Shown piece by piece: positions 8,711 to 17,553 of a DNA stretch of 64,000 nt. Positions within the stretch are counted from its first letter, which is position 1; every line of letters begins with the position of its first letter. The notes below the pieces were generated by a model that saw nothing but the letters and a program-made list of their open reading frames with translations, ran no database searches and was not told where the DNA came from. Source of the DNA: Crossiella sp. S99.2 (GTDB taxonomy: Bacteria; Actinomycetota; Actinomycetes; Mycobacteriales; Pseudonocardiaceae); NCBI RefSeq assembly GCF_023094165.1, contig NZ_JALMDK010000004.1:682001-746000 (forward strand), given 5' to 3'. The position numbers and the translations under genes are program-made.

Positions 8711-9775
8711 GTGCAGCCAGGTCGTCCTCCCCGAAATCACCAGCCCAACCACTCCAGCGTCCACCTGCTCTGGTCCCAGAAGGTGATCTCCGAGCTGGTG
8801 GACAACGCCGTGCTGGGCCCGGACGACCTGGTCATGGACCTGGGCGCGGGCACCGGCTCGATCACCGCCGAACTGGTGCGCACCCGCGCCAGGGTGCTGG
8901 CCGTGGAGCGCGACGAGGAGTTCGTCGGCGACCTGGAGCGGCGCTACGGCGACCACGAGAACCTGCGGGTGGTGCACGACGACCTGCTCTCGGTGCCGCT
9001 GCCGCACCGGGAGTTCGCGGTGGTGGCCAACATCCCGTTCTCCATCACCACCGCGCTGCTGCGCAGGCTGCTGAACACCCCGAACGGCTCGCTCACCCAG
9101 GCCGACCTGCTGGTCGAGTGGGGCATGGCCAAGCGGCTCACCGCGGCCTGGCCGCGGGACCTGGAGGCCGCCTGGTGGGCGGCCCGGTTCGAGATCTCGA
9201 TCAAGCACCGGGTGCCTGCCACCGCGTTCCGCCCCGCGCCCAAGATCGACGCCGCGCACCTGGTGTTCAAGCGCAAGACCGGCCAGAGCAAGCACCTCCA
9301 GGGCGTGATCTGGGCCCTGCTGAGCACTGCCTACGGCGGCCCGAACGTGCCCGCGCGCACCGCGCTGACCTCGTTCATCACCCGGGGCCGGGCGCACCGG
9401 ATGCTGCACGAGATCGGCATCGAGTCCCAGGCGCCGGTGGGCACCATCAAGCTCAGCCAGTGGCTGGGCATCGCCACCGAGCTGGCCGCGGACAAGTCGC
9501 TGTCCTGGCCGCCGCTGCCGAAGAACCTGCGCACCGACGGCTCCCGCCGGGAGGAAGCACCCAACCGCGGGCTGCGCGCGCCGCAGGGCAAGGCCGCGCA
9601 GGGCCGGGCGAACCAGGGCAACGCGGGTCGTGGCCAGGGCAACACCGGGCAGGGCAAGGCGGCCTACGGCAAGGGCAAGGGCGGGCACGGCAACTCCGGC
9701 CAGGACCGGTCTAACCAGGGACGTTCCGCGCAGGGCCGGTCGACCGGTAAACCCCGACGCGCACCTGGGCGCTGA
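8711..9775 (+). CDS. erm: 23S rRNA adenine-N6 dimethyltransferase, Erm family
   Basis: 354 residues. The SAM motif VMDLGAGTGSITAELV (about 36-51), an acidic motif around VLAVERDEEFVGDL, and the catalytic motif NIPFSITTALLRRLL define an rRNA adenine N6-methyltransferase of the KsgA/Erm type. Erm enzymes modify A2058 in the exit tunnel and confer macrolide-lincosamide-streptogramin resistance. The C-terminal 80 residues are Gly/Gln/Lys/Arg-rich low complexity (repeats such as NQGNAGRGQGNTGQGK), as in actinomycete Erm proteins, probably for RNA contact. AGGAGG directly abuts the GTG at 8711, too close to be ideal, so the true start is uncertain. The 3' end overlaps the convergent rlmA-like gene by 65 bp. 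Confidence 0.88.
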   Translation: MQPGRPPRNHQPNHSSVHLLWSQKVISELVDNAVLGPDDLVMDLGAGTGSITAELVRTRARVLAVERDEEFVGDLERRYGDHENLRVVHDDLLSVPLPHREFAVVANIPFSITTALLRRLLNTPNGSLTQADLLVEWGMAKRLTAAWPRDLEAAWWAARFEISIKHRVPATAFRPAPKIDAAHLVFKRKTGQSKHLQGVIWALLSTAYGGPNVPARTALTSFITRGRAHRMLHEIGIESQAPVGTIKLSQWLGIATELAADKSLSWPPLPKNLRTDGSRREEAPNRGLRAPQGKAAQGRANQGNAGRGQGNTGQGKAAYGKGKGGHGNSGQDRSNQGRSAQGRSTGKPRRAPGR

Positions 9776-10565
9776 CCGCGTAGGGCTCCGGCAACGCGGC
9801 GATCCGGCCGGCTAGTTCGGCCGGGTCGGTGTGCCAGGCGTTGGGGCCCATGCTGACCACGGTGGCCACCTCGGTCCGGGACAGGCCCAGCCGGAACCGC
9901 CGCCGGATCTCACCCACCTGGGTGAAGTGCGCGCCGAGTTGCTCGTCCACCCGGCGGCCCTTGTCCGCGTCCACCCGCAGCAGGCCCAGCTCGTCCACCA
10001 GCGCGCCCAGGTGGCCGGTCTCCGGGGTGACCACGACCAGGCGGCCGCCGGGGGCCAGGATCCGGGCCATCTCCGGGCCGTTGCGTGGGGCGAAGACGTT
10101 GAGCAGCACCGCGGCCACGCCATCGCGCACCGGCAGCCCGCGCCAGGCGTCGCACACCACCGCGCCCGCCCTCGGGTGTGCCCGCGCGGCCCGGCGCAGC
10201 GCGAACTTGGACAGGTCCAGGGCCAGCCCGACCGCGGCCGGGGACTGGTCGAGAACCTCGGCCAGGTAGTGCCCGGTGCCCGCGCCCAGATCCACCACCG
10301 GTCCGCTGACCGGCCCGCCGAGGGCCTCGGCGATGGCCGCGCCGATCGGCCGGTAGTGGCCGGCGCCGAGGAAGTCCGCGCGGGCGGCGACCATGGCCGC
10401 GGTGTCCCCGGTGCCCGCGCCCGCGTCCCCGGCGAGCAGACTGAGATAGCCCTGCCTGGCCAGGTCGAAGGTGTGCCCGGTGGCGCAGCGCGCGCTGGGC
10501 CCGGCCAGGTTCAGGCCGAGGCCGCAGTGCGGGCAGGCCAGCAGTCCGAGCACGTCAGCGAGCAC
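9711..10565 (-). CDS. rlmA: 23S rRNA guanine-N1 methyltransferase, RlmA/TlrB type
   Basis: 284 residues. An N-terminal zinc finger (CPHCG, then CATGH) followed by a Rossmann SAM domain with VVDLGAGTGHYLAEVLD and the family segments LDLSKFALRRAARAHP and LNVFAPRNGPEMARILAPGG. RlmA(I) methylates G745, and RlmA(II)/TlrB methylates G748 and contributes to tylosin-type resistance. With Erm next door, a role in exit-tunnel modification is plausible. The GTG at 10565 has AGGG 7 nt upstream; a TTG at 10571 is the alternative. It follows the unknown-family gene at 10592 by 26 bp and may be transcribed with that operon. Confidence 0.87.
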   Translation of the reverse strand: MLADVLGLLACPHCGLGLNLAGPSARCATGHTFDLARQGYLSLLAGDAGAGTGDTAAMVAARADFLGAGHYRPIGAAIAEALGGPVSGPVVDLGAGTGHYLAEVLDQSPAAVGLALDLSKFALRRAARAHPRAGAVVCDAWRGLPVRDGVAAVLLNVFAPRNGPEMARILAPGGRLVVVTPETGHLGALVDELGLLRVDADKGRRVDEQLGAHFTQVGEIRRRFRLGLSRTEVATVVSMGPNAWHTDPAELAGRIAALPEPYAVSAQVRVGVYRSTGPARNVPG

Positions 10566-10591
10566 GGCCAAACCCTAACAACGGCGGCGGC

Positions 10592-11359
10592 TCACCTCAG
10601 GGCGCGGCCCACGTGGAAGTCGGTGCCGTTGTAGCAATCCTCGACGTTGTCCATCATCACGTCGCAGAAACGCCGGTAGGCCATCTCGGTGACCAGGGTG
10701 CGGAACCAGGCCCAGCGGTCCAGCCGGAGCAGCGCCATCAGCGGCGGCACCGGGAAGTTCTGGCAGGACATGAAGGACACCACGGTGCCGCGGCCGTCGC
10801 CGGTGCGCCGGAAGGACATGTAGCCGTCGTCGCAGACCGCGGACCCGTTGGGGCTGTGCACGGTCAGCATCCAGACCCGCTGCTCGTCCTCGGTGTAGTC
10901 GATCTTCTCCAGCTTGTAGACGTCGAGTTCCTGCTTGCCCATGAAGGCGGCGTAGTTGGGCTGCGGCAAGGCGATGATCCGCACGCCCTGGTGCAGGGCC
11001 CGGTCCTGCTCGTCCCGCTGCACCACCCGGGTGCTCAGGCCGAGCGAGTCCCGGTAGAACTGGCCGACGTGCCCGATCGGCACCCGGGTGACGAAATCCT
11101 CATACGGCACGTCCAGGACGCGTTCGCCGTGGAAGAGCACGGTGCCGTCGGGCTGGTGGATCCAGCGCATGCCACGGCGATCGGCCGGCTTGCCCTTGAG
11201 CCGGTGCTCGATGTCCACCAGCTCCGGGATGATCTTCTCGTAGTCGCTGCCGTGGTAGACGTCGAGATCAATCTCGAACGGTGGCTCCAGCCGGGGAACC
11301 GTCCGTTTGGCGAGCACGATCCGGCTCGCCCAGGCGATCGTCGCCAAGGGGTTGCGCAC
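10592..11359 (-). CDS. Unknown-family protein, paralogue of the 14787-15725 gene
   Basis: 255 residues, family not recognised. It aligns along most of its length with the protein at 14787-15725: shared GMRWIH, LDVYKLE, RxWMxTVxSPN, a VPYEDFVTRV/IDYDDFVSKV segment, and LDRWxWFRxxxTExAYRxF. The alternation of beta-type stretches with a C-terminal helix recalls an SRPBCC/START-like barrel, but I cannot prove it. Starts at GTG 11359 with AAAGGA upstream, overlapping the end of the MMPL gene by 92 bp, so it is translationally tied to that exporter. Role in the operon unknown. Confidence 0.75.
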   Translation of the reverse strand: MRNPLATIAWASRIVLAKRTVPRLEPPFEIDLDVYHGSDYEKIIPELVDIEHRLKGKPADRRGMRWIHQPDGTVLFHGERVLDVPYEDFVTRVPIGHVGQFYRDSLGLSTRVVQRDEQDRALHQGVRIIALPQPNYAAFMGKQELDVYKLEKIDYTEDEQRVWMLTVHSPNGSAVCDDGYMSFRRTGDGRGTVVSFMSCQNFPVPPLMALLRLDRWAWFRTLVTEMAYRRFCDVMMDNVEDCYNGTDFHVGRALR

Positions 11360-13469
11360 TGTCGGGATTCCTTTCCTGCTTTCCGGGGAACCACCAGTTC
11401 CAGCGGCCCATGAGCTGCATGCTGGCCGGGACCAGCACCCCGCGGATCACCGTGGCGTCGATCAGCACCGCGAAGGCCAGGCCGACGCCGAGCTGCTTGA
11501 GCGGGGTCACATCGGAGAGCGCGAAGCCGAAGAAGATCGCGATCATGATGGCCGCGGCGCTGCTGATCACCCGGCCGGTGCGGGCCACGCCGTCGATGAT
11601 CGAGCCGGTGTTGTCCCCGGTTTCCCGGTACCGCTCGGCGATCCGGGAGATCAGGATGACCTCGTAGTCGGTGGACAGCGCGATCACCACGGACACGATG
11701 GTGATCGGCACGATCGGATGCAGATCGGCCGGATCCGACCAGCCGATGATGCGGGCGCCGATCTCGGTGGTGGACAACAGCAACAGCCCGCCGATGCTGG
11801 CACCGAGGGAGATCACCACCAGCAGCACGGCCTTGATCGGCAGGATGATCGAGCGCATCGCCACGATCAGCAGCAACAGCACCAGACCGAGCAGCACCAG
11901 CAGCATCAGCGGCAGGCTGGCGAAGAGCGCGTCGGTGGCGTCGATGCGCATCGCGGTCTCGCCGCCGACCTCGAACCGGATGCCGGAGAGCGTTTCGTGC
12001 AGGCTGCCGCCGCGCAGGCTGCGCACCAGTTCGTGCGTGCGGTCATCGGACGGGCTGTGCGTGGTGGCCACGCTGACCCGGTACGCCTCGGTGTTGTCCA
12101 GCGGGATCGGCCGGGCGGCCAGCACATCCGGGTTGCCGGTCAGCGTCTGCGCGATCCGTTCGGCGTTGCCGCGGACCTCGCCGGAACTGCCGTGCACCAC
12201 GATCTCCACCGGGGCGAACACGCCGGGCCCGAAGGCCTTGGCGCCCAGTTCGGTGGACTGGCGGACCTGCGAGTCCACCGGCATCTGGCTGGCGGTGGGC
12301 AGATCGACCTTCTGCACCAGGTCCAGCACGGGCAGGCACAGCGCGGCCAGCACCGCGGTGCCCGCGACCAGCCACAGGAACGGGCGCTTGGTGACCCGCA
12401 GGCCCCAGCGGCCCCAGAAGCCGGACATCTCGCCGTCCACGTGCGCGGTGCTGACCTCGCCCGCGGCCAGCCGGGCGCGTTCCTTCTTGCGCAGGATCCG
12501 GTGCCCCAGGGCACGCAGCACGATCGGCGCGCCGATCAGCGCGGCCACGATGGCCATGGCGGTCACCAGCATCATGCCCAGCGCGGCGGTCTGGATGGCC
12601 CGGGAGTCGACCATGAACATGCCGGCCTCGGCCACGAGCACGGTGAGCCCGGACCAGGCGACGGCCACGCCGGTGGTGCGCATGGCGGTGCGGACCGCGT
12701 CATCCACCGCCAAACCGCCGAGTAGCAGTTCGCGGACGCGTTGCACCAGGAACATGGCGTAGTCGATGGCCAGCGCCAGGCCGACCATGGTGGCCGAGTT
12801 GGTGACGTATTCGGAGAAGGGGATGCCGAAGGCCAGCGCACCCGCCACGCCAAGGCCGCCGAGCAGTGCGGAGGCGCCGATGGCCAGTGGCACCAGGGTG
12901 GCCCACAGGGTGCCGAAGGTCAGCAGCAGCACCACCAGCACGATGGGCAGGCCGACCTGTTCGGCGCGCAGCAGGTCGCTGCGGGAGAGCTGGACCAGTT
13001 CCTCCCGGTGCGCGCCGTAGCCGCCGAGGAAGACCTTGCTGTCCCCCGGCGCCAGGCCCTCGATGTCCAGGAGTTTGTTGGCCACCCCGATGGAGCCGTC
13101 GATGCCGCCGGTGCTGGACACGCCGAACACGGTGATCGGCCCGGTGCCCTCCTTGGCAGGCGGCAACGGCAGCGGCTGCACCTCGCGCACGCCCTCGGTG
13201 CCGGCGATCTTGTCCCGGACCGTCTTCAGCTCCCCCGCGCCCTCCGCGGTGGCCGCCTTGCCGGTGACCACCACGAACAACGCGGGCACGCCGTTGCGGC
13301 TCAGCTCGCGGGCCACCGATTCGGCCTGGCTGGTCGAGGATGCCTCGCCGCCGGGCACGGCCCGGCCCTCCAGGCCGATGGCGAAGGCGCCGCCGGTGAT
13401 GGCCAGCAGGACCCAGGCCACGACGATGAGCCTGCTGTTGCGGAAAAGGGCGTCAGTGAGGCGGTCCAA
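11268..13469 (-). CDS. MMPL family RND-type exporter
   Basis: 733 residues, standard for MMPL proteins. The first helix (about 13-33) is followed by an extracellular domain, helices near 170-310 and 370, a second extracellular domain, and a final helical bundle near 540-690. Family marks are ALAIDYAMFLVQRVREL and VALSTDYEVILISRIAERYR, which hold the proton-relay residues of the two halves. Actinobacterial MMPL proteins export lipids or lipid-like products. TTG start with AGGAG upstream. It sits in the middle of the biosynthetic operon and is its most likely exporter (inference). Confidence 0.92.
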   Translation of the reverse strand: MDRLTDALFRNSRLIVVAWVLLAITGGAFAIGLEGRAVPGGEASSTSQAESVARELSRNGVPALFVVVTGKAATAEGAGELKTVRDKIAGTEGVREVQPLPLPPAKEGTGPITVFGVSSTGGIDGSIGVANKLLDIEGLAPGDSKVFLGGYGAHREELVQLSRSDLLRAEQVGLPIVLVVLLLTFGTLWATLVPLAIGASALLGGLGVAGALAFGIPFSEYVTNSATMVGLALAIDYAMFLVQRVRELLLGGLAVDDAVRTAMRTTGVAVAWSGLTVLVAEAGMFMVDSRAIQTAALGMMLVTAMAIVAALIGAPIVLRALGHRILRKKERARLAAGEVSTAHVDGEMSGFWGRWGLRVTKRPFLWLVAGTAVLAALCLPVLDLVQKVDLPTASQMPVDSQVRQSTELGAKAFGPGVFAPVEIVVHGSSGEVRGNAERIAQTLTGNPDVLAARPIPLDNTEAYRVSVATTHSPSDDRTHELVRSLRGGSLHETLSGIRFEVGGETAMRIDATDALFASLPLMLLVLLGLVLLLLIVAMRSIILPIKAVLLVVISLGASIGGLLLLSTTEIGARIIGWSDPADLHPIVPITIVSVVIALSTDYEVILISRIAERYRETGDNTGSIIDGVARTGRVISSAAAIMIAIFFGFALSDVTPLKQLGVGLAFAVLIDATVIRGVLVPASMQLMGRWNWWFPGKQERNPDSAQPLGDDRLGEPDRARQTDGSPAGATVRD

Positions 13470-13519
13470 CGGGGACTCCTGGTACGTGCGGAAAGGAACT
13501 CAGGACACCAACCGGGCAG

Positions 13520-14749
13520 CTAGCGTGCTCGGCTCGCCGGTGGACTGAGCAGCGTGCTGTGGTGGAAGCCGAGCCGGGGATCGCTCCACCACCGCAGCCC
13601 GGTGTCGAACTCCTGGAGTTCAGGCATCCGCACCTGGAGCCGAACGGTGTTCTCCGGATAGTTGTATACCGTGATCGTGTTCAGTCCCCGGTTCGCGGTG
13701 AACAAGAGTGACTGATCGGCGGATAGCTGGCAGGCGTAGACCGAGTCGATCATCGCGCCGCGGGAGACGCGCAGCGCGCGCAGGTAGTGGTGGCCGCCGG
13801 TGAGGATGGATCCCCTGGTCAGGGTGTCCACCGCGGTGCGCAGCACCTGACGTCCCGCGCGCAGTTTGCTGCGCAGGCTGGGTTTCTCGTCGAGTACCCG
13901 GTAGCTGGTGAAGCTGTCCAGGTCGATCATCACGATGGTGCCGCTGGCGCCGTTGCAGTAGATGAGTTCGCGGTCGGAGATGCACACGTCGGAGTTGATG
14001 TGCGCGGGTGTGTCGTGCCCGGCGGTCCAGTGCCGCAGCACCTGGCCGGTCTCCGCGTCGACCTCGAAGGCGTATTCCTTGAACTGGGCGATGCTCCACT
14101 CGTGCCAGTCCCGGCCGTCCTGCGGCTGCACCCGGAAGGACAGCGCGTAGAACCGGTCCTCCACCGGGTGGCAGACCACGTGCCAGCAGGTCGCGGGCAG
14201 CTGCACCCGGCGGGCGGTGCGGGTGTGCAGGTCGAAGATGCCGACCTCGCACGCCTCGCCCCGCCCCGGGTGGTCCATGCCGCCGTAGACCAGGTACCGG
14301 CCGGAGGCGGAGGTCTTCATCGCGTGCGGCAGTTTGACGCCGTGGTCGCCGAGCCGTTCGGCCTTGTCCAGGCGTTCCAGATCGGACAGCCACAGGCCGT
14401 CGCCCATGGCGGCGACGGCCTGGGTGTCGTTGATCCAGGCGACGTGCGTGCTGCCCTTGATGGAGGAGTCGGTCGGCTCGAAGCGCAGCGTGGAGATGCG
14501 CTGCACCTCCTCCAGGGTCTGCGCGTCGTAGAACATCAGGTGCTGGCCGGTGCTGCCGAGGAAGCCCACCCTGTTGTCCGGGCTGACACTGACCGCGTGA
14601 CCGCCTGCCATGCCGTCGAAGTACTCGACGTTGTAGGCGTAGCGCCCACTGACCGGGTCGTACCGGAAGACGCAGACCCCGGCCCGGCCTTCCAGCCCGT
14701 TGAGGCCATTGCCATCCAGGGCGATGTGGAACGCGTACGGATAGTCCAT
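13520..14749 (-). CDS. Beta-propeller (WD40/YVTN-like) protein
   Basis: 409 residues with repeated blades of about 45 residues: AVSVSPDNRVGFLGSTG, HVAWINDTQAVAAMGDG, LPHAMKTSASGRYLVYGG, HVVCHPVEDRFYALSF, CISDRELIYCNGASGTIVMI and CQLSADQSLLFTANRGLNTI. This is a seven-bladed propeller-like pattern without a signal peptide, so it is probably cytoplasmic. Propellers of this kind act as scaffolds or hydrolases; no catalytic set is obvious. GGAG precedes the ATG. It lies between the exporter and the long unknown-family paralogue in the same operon. Confidence 0.75.
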   Translation of the reverse strand: MDYPYAFHIALDGNGLNGLEGRAGVCVFRYDPVSGRYAYNVEYFDGMAGGHAVSVSPDNRVGFLGSTGQHLMFYDAQTLEEVQRISTLRFEPTDSSIKGSTHVAWINDTQAVAAMGDGLWLSDLERLDKAERLGDHGVKLPHAMKTSASGRYLVYGGMDHPGRGEACEVGIFDLHTRTARRVQLPATCWHVVCHPVEDRFYALSFRVQPQDGRDWHEWSIAQFKEYAFEVDAETGQVLRHWTAGHDTPAHINSDVCISDRELIYCNGASGTIVMIDLDSFTSYRVLDEKPSLRSKLRAGRQVLRTAVDTLTRGSILTGGHHYLRALRVSRGAMIDSVYACQLSADQSLLFTANRGLNTITVYNYPENTVRLQVRMPELQEFDTGLRWWSDPRLGFHHSTLLSPPASRAR

Positions 14750-14786
14750 CGCGGGGCTCCGTCCTCTCAGCTCGACGTGGGAGCGC

Positions 14787-15725
14787 TCAGCGGCGCTTGG
14801 CGCGGCGGGTGCGGCGCAGCAGGTACAGACCGGCCAGGGCGACCCCGGCGATCTTCAGCGCGCGCGGGACGCCGGTGGCCTCGCCGTTGCCGGGACGGCC
14901 GATCGCGATTTCCTTGCCCTCGTAGACCCGGAGCAGGTTGCCGTAGGTGGTGTTCCAGAACGAGCGGTAGGCCGCCTCGGTGAGGGTGTCCCGGAACCAG
15001 ATCCAGCGGTCCAGCCCGAACATCTGCATGATCCGCGGCCGCGGGAACACCTGGTGCGCCACGAAGACGACCTTGGTGTGGTTGGAGCCGGGGATCCGGC
15101 TGACCGCCATGTAGCTGTCGTCCACCGAGGTGGACAGGTTGGGGCTGCACACGGTGCGCATCCAGTTGCGCTGCTCGTCCGGCCCGTACTCGGCGAACTC
15201 CAGCTTGTAGACGTCCAGCTCGTCCTTGCCCAGGAAGGCGGTGTAGGTGGGCTGGGCCAGCGCGGCGATCCGCTCGATCTGCAGCGTGGGCCTGCCTTCG
15301 GCGTCCCGGTGCAGCACCTGGGTATTGATGCCGAGCACGTCCTTGAAGCAGTCGCCGACCCGGCTGATCTCGACCTTGGAGACGAAGTCGTCGTAGTCGA
15401 TGTCGACGGTGCGCACGCCGTAGAAGTAGACCTCGGTGCGGCCGTGGATCCAGCGCATGCCGTCGGCGGTCAGCGGCACGTCCAGCAGCTGCTTCTCCAC
15501 CTTCTCGGTGGAGTCGGTGTCGTAGACGTAGCTCGGGTCGCGGTACTGCTCCAGGTCCAGCCGGACCGGCAACCGCTTGCGGGACAAGGTGTTCTTCGCG
15601 AACATGATCTGCGCCGCGCGGAAGATCTTGCGCGGGGCGAGGTCGGTGAGCAGTGTGCCCTGCGGCACCGTGTTCGGTGCGCTGTGGTGCGCGTAGAGGG
15701 CCTCCGCGGACCGGTCGGTGCTCAT
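14787..15725 (-). CDS. Unknown-family protein with C-terminal membrane anchor
   Basis: 312 residues from the ATG at 15725 (GGAGGAAATCGATC upstream). It shares its core (about 35-270) with the 255-residue protein at 10592-11359, but adds an N-terminal extension and a C-terminal hydrophobic helix (AGVALAGLYLL) followed by RRTRRAKRR, a typical tail anchor. The pair may work as soluble and membrane-bound partners on one hydrophobic substrate (inference). An in-frame start far upstream at 16070 would run through the SRPBCC gene and is rejected. Confidence 0.78.
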   Translation of the reverse strand: MSTDRSAEALYAHHSAPNTVPQGTLLTDLAPRKIFRAAQIMFAKNTLSRKRLPVRLDLEQYRDPSYVYDTDSTEKVEKQLLDVPLTADGMRWIHGRTEVYFYGVRTVDIDYDDFVSKVEISRVGDCFKDVLGINTQVLHRDAEGRPTLQIERIAALAQPTYTAFLGKDELDVYKLEFAEYGPDEQRNWMRTVCSPNLSTSVDDSYMAVSRIPGSNHTKVVFVAHQVFPRPRIMQMFGLDRWIWFRDTLTEAAYRSFWNTTYGNLLRVYEGKEIAIGRPGNGEATGVPRALKIAGVALAGLYLLRRTRRAKRR

Positions 15726-15769
15726 GATCGATTTCCTCCAGCGGGTGGTGGTGGGTGGTCGGGACGCGC

Positions 15770-16255
15770 TCAGAGCGGGACGGCGGCCGCGCGGGCGGGG
15801 ATCGGGGCGCCCTCGGGGAACTCCACCCGGTCGCCGAACAGGCCGATCAGCACCAGCTGGACGACGTCGGTGAGCAGCCGTTCGGCGACCGGTTCGACGA
15901 TGCTGGCCAGTGAGGGCACGCCGAAGTCGAAGTCGGCGATCAGCGCGGTCTTGATGCCCTCGGGGGTCTCCTCCAGGACCCAGCCGCCGTAGAACTCCTC
16001 GAAGTCGCCTTCGGTCTGGATGAAGTCGAGGCGCATCTCCTCGCGGCGGAACCAGTCCTGTTCGGTCCACTGCAGCAGGCCGTTGCGGAACTCGACCACC
16101 CAGCTGCTGTAGGAGGGCCCGCCGTCGCTGCGGTGCATCTCCACCTTGCGCACCACGTCGACGAGTTCGGCGTAGTGGCTGAAGTCGGCGAGGGTGTCGA
16201 AGACGGTGTCCGGGTCGGTGTCCCGGATCAGGGCATGGATCTCTACGTGACGCAC
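15770..16255 (-). CDS. SRPBCC (aromatase/cyclase-like) protein
   Basis: 161 residues. Family features: MRHVEIHALIRDTDPDTVFD at the start, HYAELVDVVRKVEM, then WTEQDWFRREEMRLDFIQTE and a long C-terminal helix. The SRPBCC fold forms a hydrophobic cavity and occurs in polyketide cyclases and lipid carriers of the CoQ10/RatA type. The GTG start lies one base after the preceding aminotransferase stop, indicating translational coupling. Probably binds or shapes the pathway intermediate. Confidence 0.87.
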   Translation of the reverse strand: MRHVEIHALIRDTDPDTVFDTLADFSHYAELVDVVRKVEMHRSDGGPSYSSWVVEFRNGLLQWTEQDWFRREEMRLDFIQTEGDFEEFYGGWVLEETPEGIKTALIADFDFGVPSLASIVEPVAERLLTDVVQLVLIGLFGDRVEFPEGAPIPARAAAVPL

Positions 16256-16256
16256 G

Positions 16257-17537
16257 TCAGCTCGCTCCTACTGAGTCGGCGGTCGGGTAGCGCGCCGCGA
16301 CCTCGGCGCAGGCGCCGTCGAAGGCGGAAAGCAGGAACTCGGTGCCCTCGTCGCTGATCACCGCGGGCGGGGTGAAGCGCAGTACGGCGCCAGCGTTGAG
16401 GGAGTAGTTGACGATCAGGTGCCGGTTGACCATCTCGGCCAGCAGCGCGCCGGCCAGTCCGGCGCCCTTGAGTTCGACGCCGATGAGCAGGCCGACGCCC
16501 CTGACCTCGGTGACCAGTTGCGGGCAGCGGCGATCGACGATCTCGCGCATGCCGGTGAGCAGCACCTCGCCCACCTTGGCCGCCCGTTCCACCAGGCCGT
16601 CCTGCTCGATGGCCTCGATCGCGGCGCGGGCGGCGGCCATCGCGATCGGCGCGCCGGAGAAGGTGGAGGTGTGGATGAACGGGTCCCGGTTGAACGCGCG
16701 GAAGGCGGCCGGGGTGGCGATCATCGCCGAGACCGGCACGATCCCGCCGGAGAGTCCCTTGCCCGCCAACAGGATGTCCGGGGTGACGCCCTCGCGGTCG
16801 GCGCCCCACCAGTGCCCGAGCCTGCCCATGCCGGTCTGGATCTCGTCCAGCACCAGCACCGCGCCGTGCTCGTCGCAGAGCGCCCGGACCGCGCCGAGGT
16901 AACCGGCCGGCGGGATGCGCACGCCGCCCTCGCCCTGGATGGGTTCGAGGATGACGCAGGCGTCCGGGCCGCCCTTGGCGAGTTCGGCGGCCAGTGCCGC
17001 GGCGTCGCCGAAGGGCACGAAGGAGATATCGGGCAGCAGCGGCCGGAACGGGGCCTGGTACAGGTCGTTGCCGGTGACCGCGAGCGCGCCGAAGGTCTTG
17101 CCGTGGTAGCCGCCGATGGTGGAGATGAGCCGGGTTTTGCCCAGGGTGCGGGCGAGTTTGAGCGCGGCCTCGGTGGCCTCGGTGCCGGAGCTGGCGAAGT
17201 GCACGTGTTCCAGGCCGTCCGGGGTGACCCTGGCCAGTGCTTCCGCCGCCCGCGCCGCGGTCGGTTCGAGCAGGATGCGGGAGGCGATGGGGCTGGTCTG
17301 GATCTGCCGGATGACCGCGGCTTCCACGTGCGGGTGGCGGGCGCCGTGGATGAGCACGCCGTAGCCGCCGGCGTTGAGGTAGCGGCCGCCGTCGGAGGTC
17401 TCGATCCACTCCCCGCGCGCCGAGGTCTCCATCTGGGTGCCGAAGACCTCGGAGATCTTGGCCCGGCCGCGGGAGAGGTGGCTGCGGTAGAGGTCGAGCA
17501 CCTCCGGGTAGCCGGGTTCGGTGCTGGTGCTGGACAT
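16257..17537 (-). CDS. Class III PLP-dependent aminotransferase
   Basis: 426 residues, fold-type I class III. Visible: HPHVEAAVIRQI, FASSGTEATEAALKLAR for phosphate binding, ISTIGGYHGKTFGALAVTG, the metal-free Asp in VLVLDEIQTGMGR, and the PLP lysine in LLAGKGLSGGIVPVSAM. Closest in style to putrescine, ornithine or omega-amino transaminases; the substrate cannot be read. Downstream of the acyl-CoA dehydrogenase-like gene by 16 bp. Next to an aldehyde-forming dehydrogenase it could convert an aldehyde into an amine (inference). Confidence 0.93.
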   Translation of the reverse strand: MSSTSTEPGYPEVLDLYRSHLSRGRAKISEVFGTQMETSARGEWIETSDGGRYLNAGGYGVLIHGARHPHVEAAVIRQIQTSPIASRILLEPTAARAAEALARVTPDGLEHVHFASSGTEATEAALKLARTLGKTRLISTIGGYHGKTFGALAVTGNDLYQAPFRPLLPDISFVPFGDAAALAAELAKGGPDACVILEPIQGEGGVRIPPAGYLGAVRALCDEHGAVLVLDEIQTGMGRLGHWWGADREGVTPDILLAGKGLSGGIVPVSAMIATPAAFRAFNRDPFIHTSTFSGAPIAMAAARAAIEAIEQDGLVERAAKVGEVLLTGMREIVDRRCPQLVTEVRGVGLLIGVELKGAGLAGALLAEMVNRHLIVNYSLNAGAVLRFTPPAVISDEGTEFLLSAFDGACAEVAARYPTADSVGAS

Positions 17538-17553
17538 GGGGCTCCCTGGGGTC

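Noticed and set aside
15726..16070. Longer start for the tail-anchored unknown protein
   Set aside because: The extension runs antiphase through the well-supported SRPBCC gene; the ATG at 15725 has a strong GGAGG site.
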